A stretch of DNA of 47,773 nucleotides from contig NZ_WAEM01000012.1 of assembly GCF_008806775.1 (NCBI RefSeq), positions 1 to 47,773 of the forward strand, written 5' to 3'. Positions 7,124 to 15,902 of the stretch are shown one piece after another. Below the pieces are notes generated by a model. The model saw only the letters and a list, made by a program, of their open reading frames with translations. It was not told the DNA's origin and made no database searches. Numbering within the stretch: the first letter of the stretch is position 1; every line of letters begins with the position of its first letter. Position numbers and translations under genes: made by a program. Source of the stretch: Flavobacterium luteum (GTDB taxonomy: Bacteria; Bacteroidota; Bacteroidia; Flavobacteriales; Flavobacteriaceae).

Positions 7124-8788
7124 TTATTTTAATGTTGCTAAAGATTCGGTTGCGTACTGATTTGTTGGATCTAAAGTTAACGTTTTATTGAAATATTCTT
7201 TTGCTTTAACCTTATCGGTATTGGCATAATTAGCTGCAATTAAATTGTAGGATTCTATGAACTTATTTTTGTTTTTAGCAACTTCCTCAGGGCCTTTTTC
7301 AGTAACAATTCTAATGTATTCCTCATAAAATTTAGCCATCATTTCATCATTTTCTAACAATCTGTTTGTTCTTGCTCTATAAATGTAGGCATCCTGAGTA
7401 GTAGGCGAAGCTTCAATCACTCTTGCAAAAGCGGCATCGGCTTTTTGAAGTGCAATTGGGTCAACTTTTACCACATCTTTTTTAGTATTGCTAAAGTAGA
7501 TAGAATTTCCTAAGTAAAAATTGTCTAATAAAAAATTTCTAGATTCTGGATTCGTAACAGCAATTTCATAGATGGCAGCGGCTTCTCTGTATAATTTTTG
7601 TTCGTAGAGTTTCTTACCTATTTCACTTAAATCATTGGTCATAGAAATTTCCATTTCTACTGATTTTTTAATATCGGCAACACCTGCTTCAAAAACAGTT
7701 TGATCAACTATTTTAGTTTCTAAATTGTTTGCTTTTTTAAGCTTGGCTAAACCCAAATACAAATAATCTCTTGCAATTATTTTATTGCTAGGATTTGCAA
7801 TGAAATCTTGAAGCGATTTTATAGCCACATCTATATTACCGTTTTCATAAGCCGAATATCCTAAATAGCGTAAAATTCTTGGATTTACGTTATCTAATTC
7901 TTTCATTTTATTGGCTTCGATTTCTAATGATTTATAATCTTTTGCTAAGATTAAGAAATCGGCATGGCGCATACGTGATGTAAGCGAATAATCGGTCATA
8001 CTCAGATATTTTTCATAATAACCAAGAGCTTTTTGAATGTATTCGTTGTATTTTTTAGGCTCATTATTTCCCCAATAGTAGTAAGTTTCGGCTAATTCCC
8101 TGTATACTGGTCCGTAATTCGGATTTGTTGCAATTACATTATCAAATGATTTTACTGCTTCGGTATAGGCTTTAGCACCTTTTAACAGAACCCCTAATTG
8201 CATATTGGCTCTAATTAAAGTATTGTCTGTCCCAAAAGCTGATCTGTAAGCTGCATAGGATTCATTTTGATTTTTATCTCCGTAAAAGGCATCACCAAAA
8301 GCCAACTGTAAGTTAGCATCATTAGGATTAACCAATTTAGCTTTGTTTAATATCGCTATAGCTGCTTTATAATCAGGCTTATTCGCATTCATATATGCTC
8401 TAGCAATATAAATATATTCTTCGATGTCTTTTTTCTTGAGGTCTTTAGTTGCCAAAGCAAAGTTAGCTTGAGCTGCTACTGCATTATCGTTGTCTAAATC
8501 TAATTGACCTAAACCAATGTAATTAAGTTTCGCGCCATCTGAAGCTGTTAATCCTTTTTGAAAATATATTTTAGCAGAATCTTCAATATCTTGTTTGAGA
8601 TAAATATTTCCTAAAAGAAAAAAAGCTTTGCCGTTACTAGGTTTTGACTGAATAAGTGTTTTAATCATTATTTTGGCTTTTTCATACTGTTCAGCATCGA
8701 TAGTTTTCTTTGCTAATTCAATATCTTGAGCGTTAGTTCCTGTTATGGTTGCTAATACTAAAAAGCTAAAAATTTTAAATGTATTCAT
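7124..8788 (-). CDS. Periplasmic TPR-repeat protein, last gene of the exbB/tonB operon
   Basis: 554 residues from the start chosen here. An upstream in-frame ATG at 8818 would overlap the previous gene and put ten polar residues before the signal peptide, so the ATG at 8788 is preferred: MNTFKIFSFLVLATITGTNAQ is a good signal peptide. The body is a chain of tetratricopeptide helices (for example GKAFFLLGNIYLKQ, YGPVYRELAETYYYWGN, PRILRYLGYSAYENGN, NQYATESLATLK). TPR arrays usually hold protein complexes together. Its place after exbB-exbD-exbD-tonB-pstS suggests a scaffold for this periplasmic system; the direct partner is unknown. Confidence 0.85.
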   Translation of the reverse strand: MNTFKIFSFLVLATITGTNAQDIELAKKTIDAEQYEKAKIMIKTLIQSKPSNGKAFFLLGNIYLKQDIEDSAKIYFQKGLTASDGAKLNYIGLGQLDLDNDNAVAAQANFALATKDLKKKDIEEYIYIARAYMNANKPDYKAAIAILNKAKLVNPNDANLQLAFGDAFYGDKNQNESYAAYRSAFGTDNTLIRANMQLGVLLKGAKAYTEAVKSFDNVIATNPNYGPVYRELAETYYYWGNNEPKKYNEYIQKALGYYEKYLSMTDYSLTSRMRHADFLILAKDYKSLEIEANKMKELDNVNPRILRYLGYSAYENGNIDVAIKSLQDFIANPSNKIIARDYLYLGLAKLKKANNLETKIVDQTVFEAGVADIKKSVEMEISMTNDLSEIGKKLYEQKLYREAAAIYEIAVTNPESRNFLLDNFYLGNSIYFSNTKKDVVKVDPIALQKADAAFARVIEASPTTQDAYIYRARTNRLLENDEMMAKFYEEYIRIVTEKGPEEVAKNKNKFIESYNLIAANYANTDKVKAKEYFNKTLTLDPTNQYATESLATLK

Positions 8789-8804
8789 CGTTTTTAAATT
8801 AATT

Positions 8805-9734
8805 TTATTTTTTATCATTACTGATTTCTTTGCGAATATAAAGTTTTCTCGAAGGAAAAGTTACAGGAACAAGTCCTGACTTCAATACGATTCTTTGCCC
8901 AATATCACCCGCTATAAATGATGCAAATCCCATTCCTAAGCCTGAATATCCCTGACAATTTATAATATACAAATCACGTGCCAAAGGATATTTGCCTTCC
9001 GCAATATTATTTTGAGTTGGGCTATAGTAATTGATGTTGTTGATGTCTTTTACCTCTAACACATTTATTTTATCTATATAGCTCTGCATTTCAGGAATTG
9101 GTTCAAAAACACAATTTACACCAACTACACCAATCATTCCATTGTTTTGCGAAACGTATTTTAAAACTTCATCATTTGTTTTAAATGAAAAAACGCCATT
9201 CTCAGGCAAGTTTTTTATACCTGCTTTTTCACAAATAAATCTGGCAGTACTTGAATTTGGATTATCAAAAACCAACCCTTTAATTTTTGATTGCTTTTTA
9301 TTTTGAACAAAATCAATTACTTCTTGTAACGCTATTAATGTATCTTTATTATTTTTGTTCGCTATTAATGCAATTGCGTCTTTTGCAAAAAGTGTGGTTT
9401 TAGGAATTAACTTTTTATTTTCAAAAAAAGTGGTTTCTTGTTTTGTTAAAACTCTCGAAAGTATGGCAATTCGAGAACTATTATTTAATAACGATTGAAT
9501 CACTTCTTTTTCTGACTTTACTGCAATGTTAATTTTCGCTTTGTAAAGACTTTCGAAAACTTGAATTTGGGATTCAATAATAGGCTTCAAGGTTTCATCA
9601 ACTTCAATTGTTGTATTACCAGTTAATATAGTTTCATTTGCATTTTTAGTTTCTGATTTTTGATTGCAGGAAACAAAAAATAAGATAAAAAAAACTCCTA
9701 TAATTTTAAAATACATCTTCATTTTATTCTTCAT
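8805..9734 (-). CDS. PstS-like phosphate/substrate-binding lipoprotein
   Basis: 309 residues with a lipoprotein signal (FFILFFVSC, cysteine near residue 23). The mature part follows the PstS-type periplasmic binding fold: TIEVDETLKPIIESQIQVFE, then IAILSRVLT, FAKDAIALIANKNNKD, NPNSSTARFICEKAG, and the end SFIAGDIGQRIVLKSG. It is encoded inside an ExbBD-TonB operon, without pstC, pstA or pstB nearby. It may therefore act as a sensor or ligand-presenting protein for TonB-dependent import instead of feeding an ABC transporter. The ORF overlaps the stop of the upstream small gene by 11 nt; ATG at 9722 is an alternative start. Confidence 0.8.
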   Translation of the reverse strand: MKNKMKMYFKIIGVFFILFFVSCNQKSETKNANETILTGNTTIEVDETLKPIIESQIQVFESLYKAKINIAVKSEKEVIQSLLNNSSRIAILSRVLTKQETTFFENKKLIPKTTLFAKDAIALIANKNNKDTLIALQEVIDFVQNKKQSKIKGLVFDNPNSSTARFICEKAGIKNLPENGVFSFKTNDEVLKYVSQNNGMIGVVGVNCVFEPIPEMQSYIDKINVLEVKDINNINYYSPTQNNIAEGKYPLARDLYIINCQGYSGLGMGFASFIAGDIGQRIVLKSGLVPVTFPSRKLYIRKEISNDKK

Positions 9735-9954
9735 TAGAATTAAAAAAACGCATAAATCGAAAAAAAGAATACACTATTAGAACAATTCCGAAAGCTACTC
9801 TATAGCTAGGTTTCATGTTTATAGGGAATTCTTTCCAAAAAATGATAACTAACCCAAGTACTAGATATAACAAGAAAAAAAGTATTCCTATAACGAGAAG
9901 AAACCGCTCTTTTAGCGATTTCTTCTTGAAATTAATTATTGTTTTTTCAAACAT
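9724..9954 (-). CDS. Small two-TM membrane protein in the tonB operon
   Basis: 76 residues. Basic N-terminus (MFEKTIINFKKKSLKERF), a hydrophobic segment near 18-40, a short charged loop, and a second near 50-68. No named family recognised. Its start shares one base with the tonB stop and its end overlaps the PstS-like gene, so it is translated as part of the operon. A role as accessory subunit of the ExbBD-TonB complex is possible but only inferred from position. Confidence 0.7.
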   Translation of the reverse strand: MFEKTIINFKKKSLKERFLLVIGILFFLLYLVLGLVIIFWKEFPINMKPSYRVAFGIVLIVYSFFRFMRFFNSNEE

Positions 9955-10745
9955 TATTCAGCCGATTGTATATTGATTGGCAACGAATAAAGAACTCTAA
10001 CTTTCTTTCCGTTTTGCTCTCCAGGTGACCATTTTGGACAAGATTTCAAAACACGAATTGCTTCTTTACCTGTTCCGTAACCTATATCTCTAATAACTTT
10101 AATATCAGTTAGTGAACCATCTTTTTCTACAACAAAAGAAACAAACACTTTTCCTTTTAGTCCTTCTTCTTCAGGAGTTTGGTAATTTTTACCTACAAAT
10201 TTGTAGAATTTTTCCATTCCACCTGGGAAATCTGGTTTAACCTCAATTCCTGCAGTGTTATAAACTGAATTATCTTCTTCGACTACGTCTTTTGGTCCGT
10301 TACCCACAGGTTCAACGGTTAATTCAGCATCTGGATCACCTTTAATAGTTTCAGCACCGATTTTCTTGTCTTTAATTTCTTCAATTTTTGGTGGCTCTTC
10401 AGTAACTTCATCCGCTTTAGCTACAACAGGCTTTACAAATTTTACTTGATCTACCTTTGGCGGTGGCGGTGGTGGTGGTGGAATATTTTCTTTAGGTTGC
10501 TCTTTAGGTGGTAATTTTACTGTAGTGATTTTTATATCTCTATTTTCATCAGCATCAGAAGAGTCAGGTAATAATTTAGCAATTAGTGGAGCACCTATAG
10601 ACAGTGCGAAAATTAATGTTCCAATTACAAGTGCTCTTACAGATGTCTTAGAATTCGTTTTTCTCAATTCGTAAGCACCGTAACTTTTGTTTCGTCCTTC
10701 AAAAACAATCTCTAACCATTGTCTTTTAAATAAGTCTAATTTCAT
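9954..10745 (-). CDS. tonB: Energy transducer TonB
   Basis: 263 residues. The N-terminal cytoplasmic stretch has the Bacteroidota motif RNKSYGAYELRK, followed by one transmembrane helix (about 35-55). A proline-rich periplasmic linker with [14 protein letters not shown] and many Glu/Lys follows, then a C-terminal TonB domain (about 170-263: FPGGMEKFYKFVGKNY, GKVFVSFVVEKDGSLTD, CPKWSPGEQNGKKVRVLYSL). TonB carries proton-motive energy from ExbB/ExbD to outer-membrane receptors such as SusC-type transporters. 17 bp from the exbD stop. Confidence 0.95.
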   Translation of the reverse strand: MKLDLFKRQWLEIVFEGRNKSYGAYELRKTNSKTSVRALVIGTLIFALSIGAPLIAKLLPDSSDADENRDIKITTVKLPPKEQPKENIPPPPPPPPKVDQVKFVKPVVAKADEVTEEPPKIEEIKDKKIGAETIKGDPDAELTVEPVGNGPKDVVEEDNSVYNTAGIEVKPDFPGGMEKFYKFVGKNYQTPEEEGLKGKVFVSFVVEKDGSLTDIKVIRDIGYGTGKEAIRVLKSCPKWSPGEQNGKKVRVLYSLPINIQSAE

Positions 10746-10762
10746 GTTTCTTAATTATTAGG

Positions 10763-11344
10763 TTATTGGGGTAAAGGATTACTTTTTTTACCATCTAACA
10801 ATGCTGCTTCTTCAGGAGTAAACTCAGGAACAATTGCATAGGTTTCAACACCAGCAATTACCATTTCATCAAGTATATCTACAAGATTACGATAATTCGA
10901 TTTCTTAGTAGGCTTTATAATTACGATAATTCCGTCTTTTGGTTTTCCTTTAGCCGCAGAATACTCTAAAACTAATTTCTTTCTTTTAAGCAATTCTTCA
11001 CGAATTCCGCCTTTTCCATATGCAAAATCTTTTGGAGCTCCACCAGCAACAGGAGTTGCAAGTAAACCAACATAACGAATTATTTTGTTGTTATCTCCCA
11101 ACATAATAGTCATGGTTCTATTTTCATCTACTTTTACGGGAGGTGTTTTATCTTTAGGATCTTTATCTGGCAACCCCAAACTCATGGATTGAGGTTTAGA
11201 CAAAGTGGTAGTAAGCATAAAGAATGTAATTAATAAGAAAGCCAAATCTACCATAGCAGTTAAGTCTACTTTAGAGTTTTGTTTTTTACTTCTTACTTTA
11301 CCACCTTTTCCGCCACCACCGTCGCCGGTATTTAATTCAGCCAT
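10763..11344 (-). CDS. exbD: Biopolymer transporter ExbD (second copy)
   Basis: 193 residues: glycine/lysine-rich N-terminus, a single transmembrane helix near 27-48 containing the conserved channel aspartate (TAMVDLAFLLITFFML), then a periplasmic domain. It carries loops absent from short proteobacterial ExbD, typical of Bacteroidota. The two adjacent ExbD genes differ clearly, which suggests hetero-assembly around the ExbB pentamer. Ends in a proline-containing tail NPLPQ. Confidence 0.93.
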   Translation of the reverse strand: MAELNTGDGGGGKGGKVRSKKQNSKVDLTAMVDLAFLLITFFMLTTTLSKPQSMSLGLPDKDPKDKTPPVKVDENRTMTIMLGDNNKIIRYVGLLATPVAGGAPKDFAYGKGGIREELLKRKKLVLEYSAAKGKPKDGIIVIIKPTKKSNYRNLVDILDEMVIAGVETYAIVPEFTPEEAALLDGKKSNPLPQ

Positions 11345-11363
11345 TTTAGTGTATGTTTTTTAA

Positions 11364-11975
11364 TTATTTTTCTTTACCTCTCAAACCTGTAACTAGGCTA
11401 AAGCTATTTATTTTTTGCTCTTGTAAAATATCCATTACTTTTCGAATCGCTGGATATTCTTCCTTTGCATCGCCTTTTATAGCAATTTGCAATTCTTTAT
11501 CGTTAACTTCAATATTAGCGATACGAGCATTCTGAACCCAATCTGCTAACTGATTGTCTAATGAATCTTTAGGAATTCCTGGCTGATTGGCTTTAGACCT
11601 ATCGGCACTTTTCATATCCAAAATTTGTTTTAAACTTTGAACGGGAACACCAAAACTTTCCATTAATGCAAACTTATCCATGTCTGAATCAGAGAAATTT
11701 ACTTTGTATTTTTGAGCCATTAACTCAAGAGTTCTTTTACGAATCTCTCTTCCTTTTAAGTCAAAAAACACTTTTCCTTTCCCAACTGTTAATGTTGCTA
11801 AATCAGTTTCAGGCAACTTTGTTTGAACTGTAGATGCCGGAGTATCAACAGGTAAAACTTCAGGTACTTTAGCTGTAGCAGTCAAAATAAAGAATGTAAG
11901 CAATAGAAACGCTACGTCACACATGGCCGTCATATCGGTGCCTGTTGACTTTTTTTTCATTTTTATTTTAGCCAT
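11364..11975 (-). CDS. exbD: Biopolymer transporter ExbD (first copy)
   Basis: 203 residues. Basic N-terminus MAKIKMKKKS, then a transmembrane helix with the channel aspartate in TAMCDVAFLLLTFFIL (about 14-36), then a periplasmic domain with a long insertion (MDKFALMESFGVPVQSL...) before the usual ExbD core near IEVNDKELQIAIKGD. It lies 41 bp downstream of exbB and 19 bp upstream of the second exbD. Confidence 0.92.
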   Translation of the reverse strand: MAKIKMKKKSTGTDMTAMCDVAFLLLTFFILTATAKVPEVLPVDTPASTVQTKLPETDLATLTVGKGKVFFDLKGREIRKRTLELMAQKYKVNFSDSDMDKFALMESFGVPVQSLKQILDMKSADRSKANQPGIPKDSLDNQLADWVQNARIANIEVNDKELQIAIKGDAKEEYPAIRKVMDILQEQKINSFSLVTGLRGKEK

Positions 11976-12016
11976 TTTTTTATATATTATTTAATGTTTT
12001 GAACATCAAAACATTA

Positions 12017-12835
12017 CTATTGTTTTAAACTTCCTCTGAATCTTCTGTAAGTATTTACAATAGTAGTACCCGCTTCATCAATTGAGTATGTTAAATCATC
12101 AATTTTAGAAGTAAATAAATTGTAAGCAATAATGGCTAATACAGAGGTAGAAATACCAGTTGCTGTATTGATAAGTGCCTCAGAAATACCTGTTGCAAGT
12201 GCAGCTTGATCAGGAGTACCCGCGCTTGCTAATGCCCCAAACGCTTTAATCATACCTGATACTGTACCTAATAATCCTCCAAGTGTTCCTAAAGAAACTA
12301 AAGTCGAAATAATAGTCATATTTTTTTCAAGCATTGGCATTTCAAGTGAAGTTGCCTCTTCTATTTCTTTGTGAATTGTTTCAGCAGCTTCTTCGCTATT
12401 AAATCCTTCTTTTTTAACGTCTTGGTATTTTACTAAAGCCGAACGAATTGCATTTGCAACTGATCCTTGTTGTTTGTCGCAAACTCCAATGGCCTCATCT
12501 ATTTTACCCTCTTTAATATCACCCTGTACTTTTTTCATAAAAGCATCTAGATTTCCTTTCCCAGCAGCTTTAGCTATAACAAGAAATCTTTCAATAGAAA
12601 ACACTACAACCATTAATAACATTCCTAATAATACCGGAACAATAAATCCTCCTTTGTAAACCATTCCTAAAGTATTTATTGGATGTCCTTTTTCTGGATC
12701 TCCTCCTTCAAAATTCGACGCAGCTCCCATTAGAAATTTCCATACAAAAAATCCTACAACAACACAAGCTACAATGATAATAGTCGAGATCATTCCTCCA
12801 CCGTTTGAACTGCTTTCTTTTTTAACGTTTGCCAT
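12017..12835 (-). CDS. exbB: MotA/TolQ/ExbB proton channel protein
   Basis: 272 residues. A transmembrane helix at about 15-37, another near 60-80 (GFIVPVLLGMLLMVVVFSIERFLV), a cytoplasmic region with KIDEAIGVCDKQQGSVAN, then two helices with the family signature TLGGLLGTVSGMIKAF and ALINTATGISTSVLAIIAYN. The N-terminal extra helix is common in Bacteroidota ExbB. First gene of the operon; a -7 box TAAATTTG lies at 12898-12905. Confidence 0.94.
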   Translation of the reverse strand: MANVKKESSSNGGGMISTIIIVACVVVGFFVWKFLMGAASNFEGGDPEKGHPINTLGMVYKGGFIVPVLLGMLLMVVVFSIERFLVIAKAAGKGNLDAFMKKVQGDIKEGKIDEAIGVCDKQQGSVANAIRSALVKYQDVKKEGFNSEEAAETIHKEIEEATSLEMPMLEKNMTIISTLVSLGTLGGLLGTVSGMIKAFGALASAGTPDQAALATGISEALINTATGISTSVLAIIAYNLFTSKIDDLTYSIDEAGTTIVNTYRRFRGSLKQ

Positions 12836-13162
12836 TTTTTTTAATTTTAATAGTTTTAATAATTTATATTTCAGTTGATTTTAAACTTCATTAAGGACAA
12901 ATTTAATTTTTTAGTTTAAATAAAAAAACTTTTTTCTATTTTTAAATTGTTATTTGTAGCAAAAACGTTTTCGTGCCTAATTTATTGCGTGAAACAGCAT
13001 AAATCTTCTTTATTTAAAAATCATTAAAAACAAATCATAACCAAGGATTTAGGATACTTTTTTGTTGATAATTGAATACGAATTGGATAATAAATTCATG
13101 AAAAGATATTTTTAAAAATTATTAGTATCTTGCGTAGATTTTAATTTTCAATTTTTTTAAGG
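12836..13162. other. Divergent intergenic region, promoters only
   Basis: This 327-bp gap separates exbB (minus) from the HerA-like gene (plus). On the minus strand TAAATTTG (12898-12905) is a -7 box for exbB, about 63 nt from its start, without a clear -33 TTG. On the plus strand a TATCTTG near 13126-13132 is one base short of the -7 consensus for the HerA-like gene. I see no ORF, RNA gene or repeat in it. Confidence 0.45.
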
Positions 13163-14671
13163 ATGTCCAAAAAAGACAATTTCATTCAGATTTTAAACGA
13201 AGGGTATACTTCAAAAGGGGGAAGCATCATTTTAGGAGGAGCTATGCTAGATGGTGAAGCAATTAGTAATGTTCATGTTAAGATTCCCCTTAAAACACTC
13301 AACCGTCACGGACTAATTGCTGGAGCAACTGGTACAGGAAAAACTAAAACTATTCAAGTCTTATCTGAACAATTATCATCCTTTGGCATTCCTGTGTTAA
13401 TGATGGATATAAAGGGTGACTTTAGTGGAATTGCAAAAGAAGGTGAAGAAAAATCATTTGTAACAGAACGGCATCAAAAAATAAATATACCCTATTCCAC
13501 ATCAAGCTTTCCTGTTGAACTACTCACTTTATCACAACAAAATGGTGTTCGGCTTCGTTCAACCATTTCGGAGTTTGGCCCAGTTCTATTTTCAAGAATT
13601 CTCGATTTAAATGATACGCAATCAGGAGTAATTTCAGTTATTTTTAAATATTGTGATGATCATAAAATGCCACTTTTAGATTTAAAAGATATTAAAAAAG
13701 TAATCAATTATATTACTGAAGAAGGAAAAGAAGAAATTGAAGAGAGTTACGGGAAGATTTCTGCCTCAACAACAGGCACTATTTTAAGAAAAATTATCGA
13801 ATTAGAGCAACAAGGAGCTGACTTATTCTTTGGCGAAACTTCTTTTGACATTAATGATTTGCTTCGCTTTGACGAAAATGGAAAGGGTTATGTAAATATT
13901 ATTCGCTTGACAGACATTCAAGACAAACCAAAATTGTTTTCTACATTTATGTTGAGTTTATTGGCTGAAATTTATCAGCAAATGCCAGAAAAGGGAGATG
14001 CTGACCAACCAGAATTGGTCTTGTTTATTGACGAAGCACATTTAATTTTTAATGAAGCTAGTAAAACTTTATTAGATCAAATTGAAACTATTGTTAAGCT
14101 TATTCGTTCTAAAGGAATTGGTGTGTTTTTCATCACCCAAAACCCTATGGACATTCCTAGTGGCGTTTTAGCACAATTAGGATTGAAAATTCAACATGCA
14201 TTAAGAGCATTTACAGCCAATGATAGAAAGGCAATTAAAATGACAGCCGATAATTATCCAACTTCAGAATTTTATAAAACTGATGAGCTTATCACTTCTC
14301 TTGGAATTGGAGAAGCATTGGTAACTGCTTTAAATGAAAAAGGAATCCCAACACCGCTTGTAGCGTCAATGATGCGAGCACCGCAAAGCCGAATGGATAT
14401 TTTAACTGAAGCTGAAATTACTGAAATTAATTCGAAGTCGAAATTAGTTCGAAAATACAACGAAGAAATTGATCGTGAGAGTGCTTATGAAATGCTAACA
14501 AAAAAAATCATTTCGGATCAAGAGGAAATTACAGAAGCACAAGTGGAAAAAGAGAACAAACCAGAACCTAGCACTGCCGAAGTAGTGACTAAATCGGTTT
14601 TGAAAGTAGTTACTAGTGCTACTTTTATTCGTGGAGCTTTTGGTATTTTAATGAAGATATTAAAAAAATAA
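13163..14671 (+). CDS. HerA-like ATPase (DUF853 / YjgR family)
   Basis: 502 residues, cytosolic. Walker A is GATGTGKTKT near residues 53-62, followed by MMDIKGDFSG. Walker B is LVLFIDEAHLIF near 290-300, and a sensor-like FFITQNPMDIP follows. The arrangement matches the DUF853/YjgR branch of HerA/FtsK-type hexameric ATPases. The cellular role of this branch is not established. No NurA nuclease gene is adjacent, which argues against a HerA-NurA end-resection pair. One base separates it from the cupin gene. Confidence 0.85.
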   Translation: MSKKDNFIQILNEGYTSKGGSIILGGAMLDGEAISNVHVKIPLKTLNRHGLIAGATGTGKTKTIQVLSEQLSSFGIPVLMMDIKGDFSGIAKEGEEKSFVTERHQKINIPYSTSSFPVELLTLSQQNGVRLRSTISEFGPVLFSRILDLNDTQSGVISVIFKYCDDHKMPLLDLKDIKKVINYITEEGKEEIEESYGKISASTTGTILRKIIELEQQGADLFFGETSFDINDLLRFDENGKGYVNIIRLTDIQDKPKLFSTFMLSLLAEIYQQMPEKGDADQPELVLFIDEAHLIFNEASKTLLDQIETIVKLIRSKGIGVFFITQNPMDIPSGVLAQLGLKIQHALRAFTANDRKAIKMTADNYPTSEFYKTDELITSLGIGEALVTALNEKGIPTPLVASMMRAPQSRMDILTEAEITEINSKSKLVRKYNEEIDRESAYEMLTKKIISDQEEITEAQVEKENKPEPSTAEVVTKSVLKVVTSATFIRGAFGILMKILKK

Positions 14672-14672
14672 C

Positions 14673-15035
14673 ATGAAAAAATATTTTGTTCAAAAATCAC
14701 CTTTTGTAGTTCCTACCTCTGACGGGAAACTTATAGAAGAGCACCACGGAATTCCAACCACAGGAAACTCCGAAATTTCTATTGCTCACATGATTGCACC
14801 CCCACATTGGAGCGAACCTTTTCAAACGCCTGAATTTGATGAATATACCTACGTGATTTCAGGCAAAAAACAGTTTATTATTGAAGGCGAAATTGTTACA
14901 TTAGAAACAGGCCAATCAATAAAAATAGAAAAAAATACCAGAGTACAATACTCTAACCCGTTTGAAGAACCTTGCGAATATATTGCCATTTGCAAGCCCG
15001 CATTTGATTTTATGAAAGTACATCGAGAAGATTAA
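14673..15035 (+). CDS. Single-domain cupin protein
   Basis: 120 residues. The cupin beta-barrel motifs are visible: SEPFQTPEFDEYTYVISGKKQ (motif 1 region, with few metal-binding histidines) and GQSIKIEKNTRVQYSNP (motif 2). The usual HxH of motif 1 is not present, so metal binding is doubtful. Function unknown. Starts 1 nt after the HerA-like gene, so the two are translated from one message. Confidence 0.75.
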   Translation: MKKYFVQKSPFVVPTSDGKLIEEHHGIPTTGNSEISIAHMIAPPHWSEPFQTPEFDEYTYVISGKKQFIIEGEIVTLETGQSIKIEKNTRVQYSNPFEEPCEYIAICKPAFDFMKVHRED

Positions 15036-15097
15036 TTATTTATCTTAAAATACATTCAACAAAATTGGCATACCTTTATGTCATTAAAACCATTTTT

Positions 15098-15829
15098 ATG
15101 AAAACCAATGCTAATTCTATCATTATTGCAGTTGCTATAATACTTTCGGCTTATCTATTCTCAAATGCTTTTCAAAACAGGAATCAAAGTAATGATACGA
15201 TTAGTGTTACGGGATTAGGAAAAAAAGATTTTACTTCTGATTTAATTGTTTGGAGCGGTTCTTTTTCTAAGAAAAGTTTCACTCTAAAAGAAGCCTATGC
15301 CTCCTTAGATGCTGATAGAGCAAAAATAAAAAATTACTTATCCTCTAAAGGAATTGCTGACTCAGAAATTGTTTTTTCGGCAGTAAGTTTTAATAAAGAT
15401 TTTGAGACTACTTACAATGAAAATGGTACTTTAAAACAACAATTATTTACTGGTTTTACGTTAACTCAAAATGTTACGATACAATCTAAAGAAGTGAACA
15501 AAATTGAAGATATTTCTAGACAATCTAGTGAACTTATTAACTCTGGCATTGAGTTTTACTCTAATGCACCTGAATATTATTATACTAAACTGGCGGAATT
15601 AAAAATACAAATGATTGCAGAAGCTACAAAAGACGCCAATATTAGAGCAAAAAGTATTGCCGAAAATGCAGGAGCTGGTTTAGGAAACTTAAAAAAATCG
15701 GATATGGGGGTTTTTCAAATTACGGGACAAAACTCGTCTGAAGATTTTTCGTATGGAGGTTCGTTTAATACTTTTTCAAAAAATAAAACAGCAAATATTA
15801 CTGTAAAGCTAGTCTACCAAGTAGATTAA
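15098..15829 (+). CDS. SIMPL-domain (DUF541) periplasmic protein
   Basis: 243 residues from ATG 15098; a TTG-initiated extension to 15065 would add residues before the membrane anchor and is not favoured. An N-terminal hydrophobic anchor (about 5-24) is followed by the SIMPL fold: ISVTGLGKKDFTSDLIVW, then the helical DADRAKIKNYLSSKGI, and the end NITVKLVYQVD. Members include the BP26/OMP28 antigens; they form channel-like oligomers of unclear role. Ends just before a bidirectional terminator. Confidence 0.82.
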   Translation: MKTNANSIIIAVAIILSAYLFSNAFQNRNQSNDTISVTGLGKKDFTSDLIVWSGSFSKKSFTLKEAYASLDADRAKIKNYLSSKGIADSEIVFSAVSFNKDFETTYNENGTLKQQLFTGFTLTQNVTIQSKEVNKIEDISRQSSELINSGIEFYSNAPEYYYTKLAELKIQMIAEATKDANIRAKSIAENAGAGLGNLKKSDMGVFQITGQNSSEDFSYGGSFNTFSKNKTANITVKLVYQVD

Positions 15830-15850
15830 AATTTCTTTTTTACAACAAAA

Positions 15851-15874
15851 AATCTCGTTATTACTAACGAGATT
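15851..15874. terminator. Bidirectional terminator
   Basis: A perfect 10-bp stem, AATCTCGTTA (15851-15860) with TAACGAGATT (15865-15874), loop TTAC, flanked by A-run and T-run. It lies between the convergent SIMPL and queA genes and can end transcripts in both directions. Confidence 0.9.
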
Positions 15875-15902
15875 TTTTTATATATAAATGTTATATCGTT
15901 CT

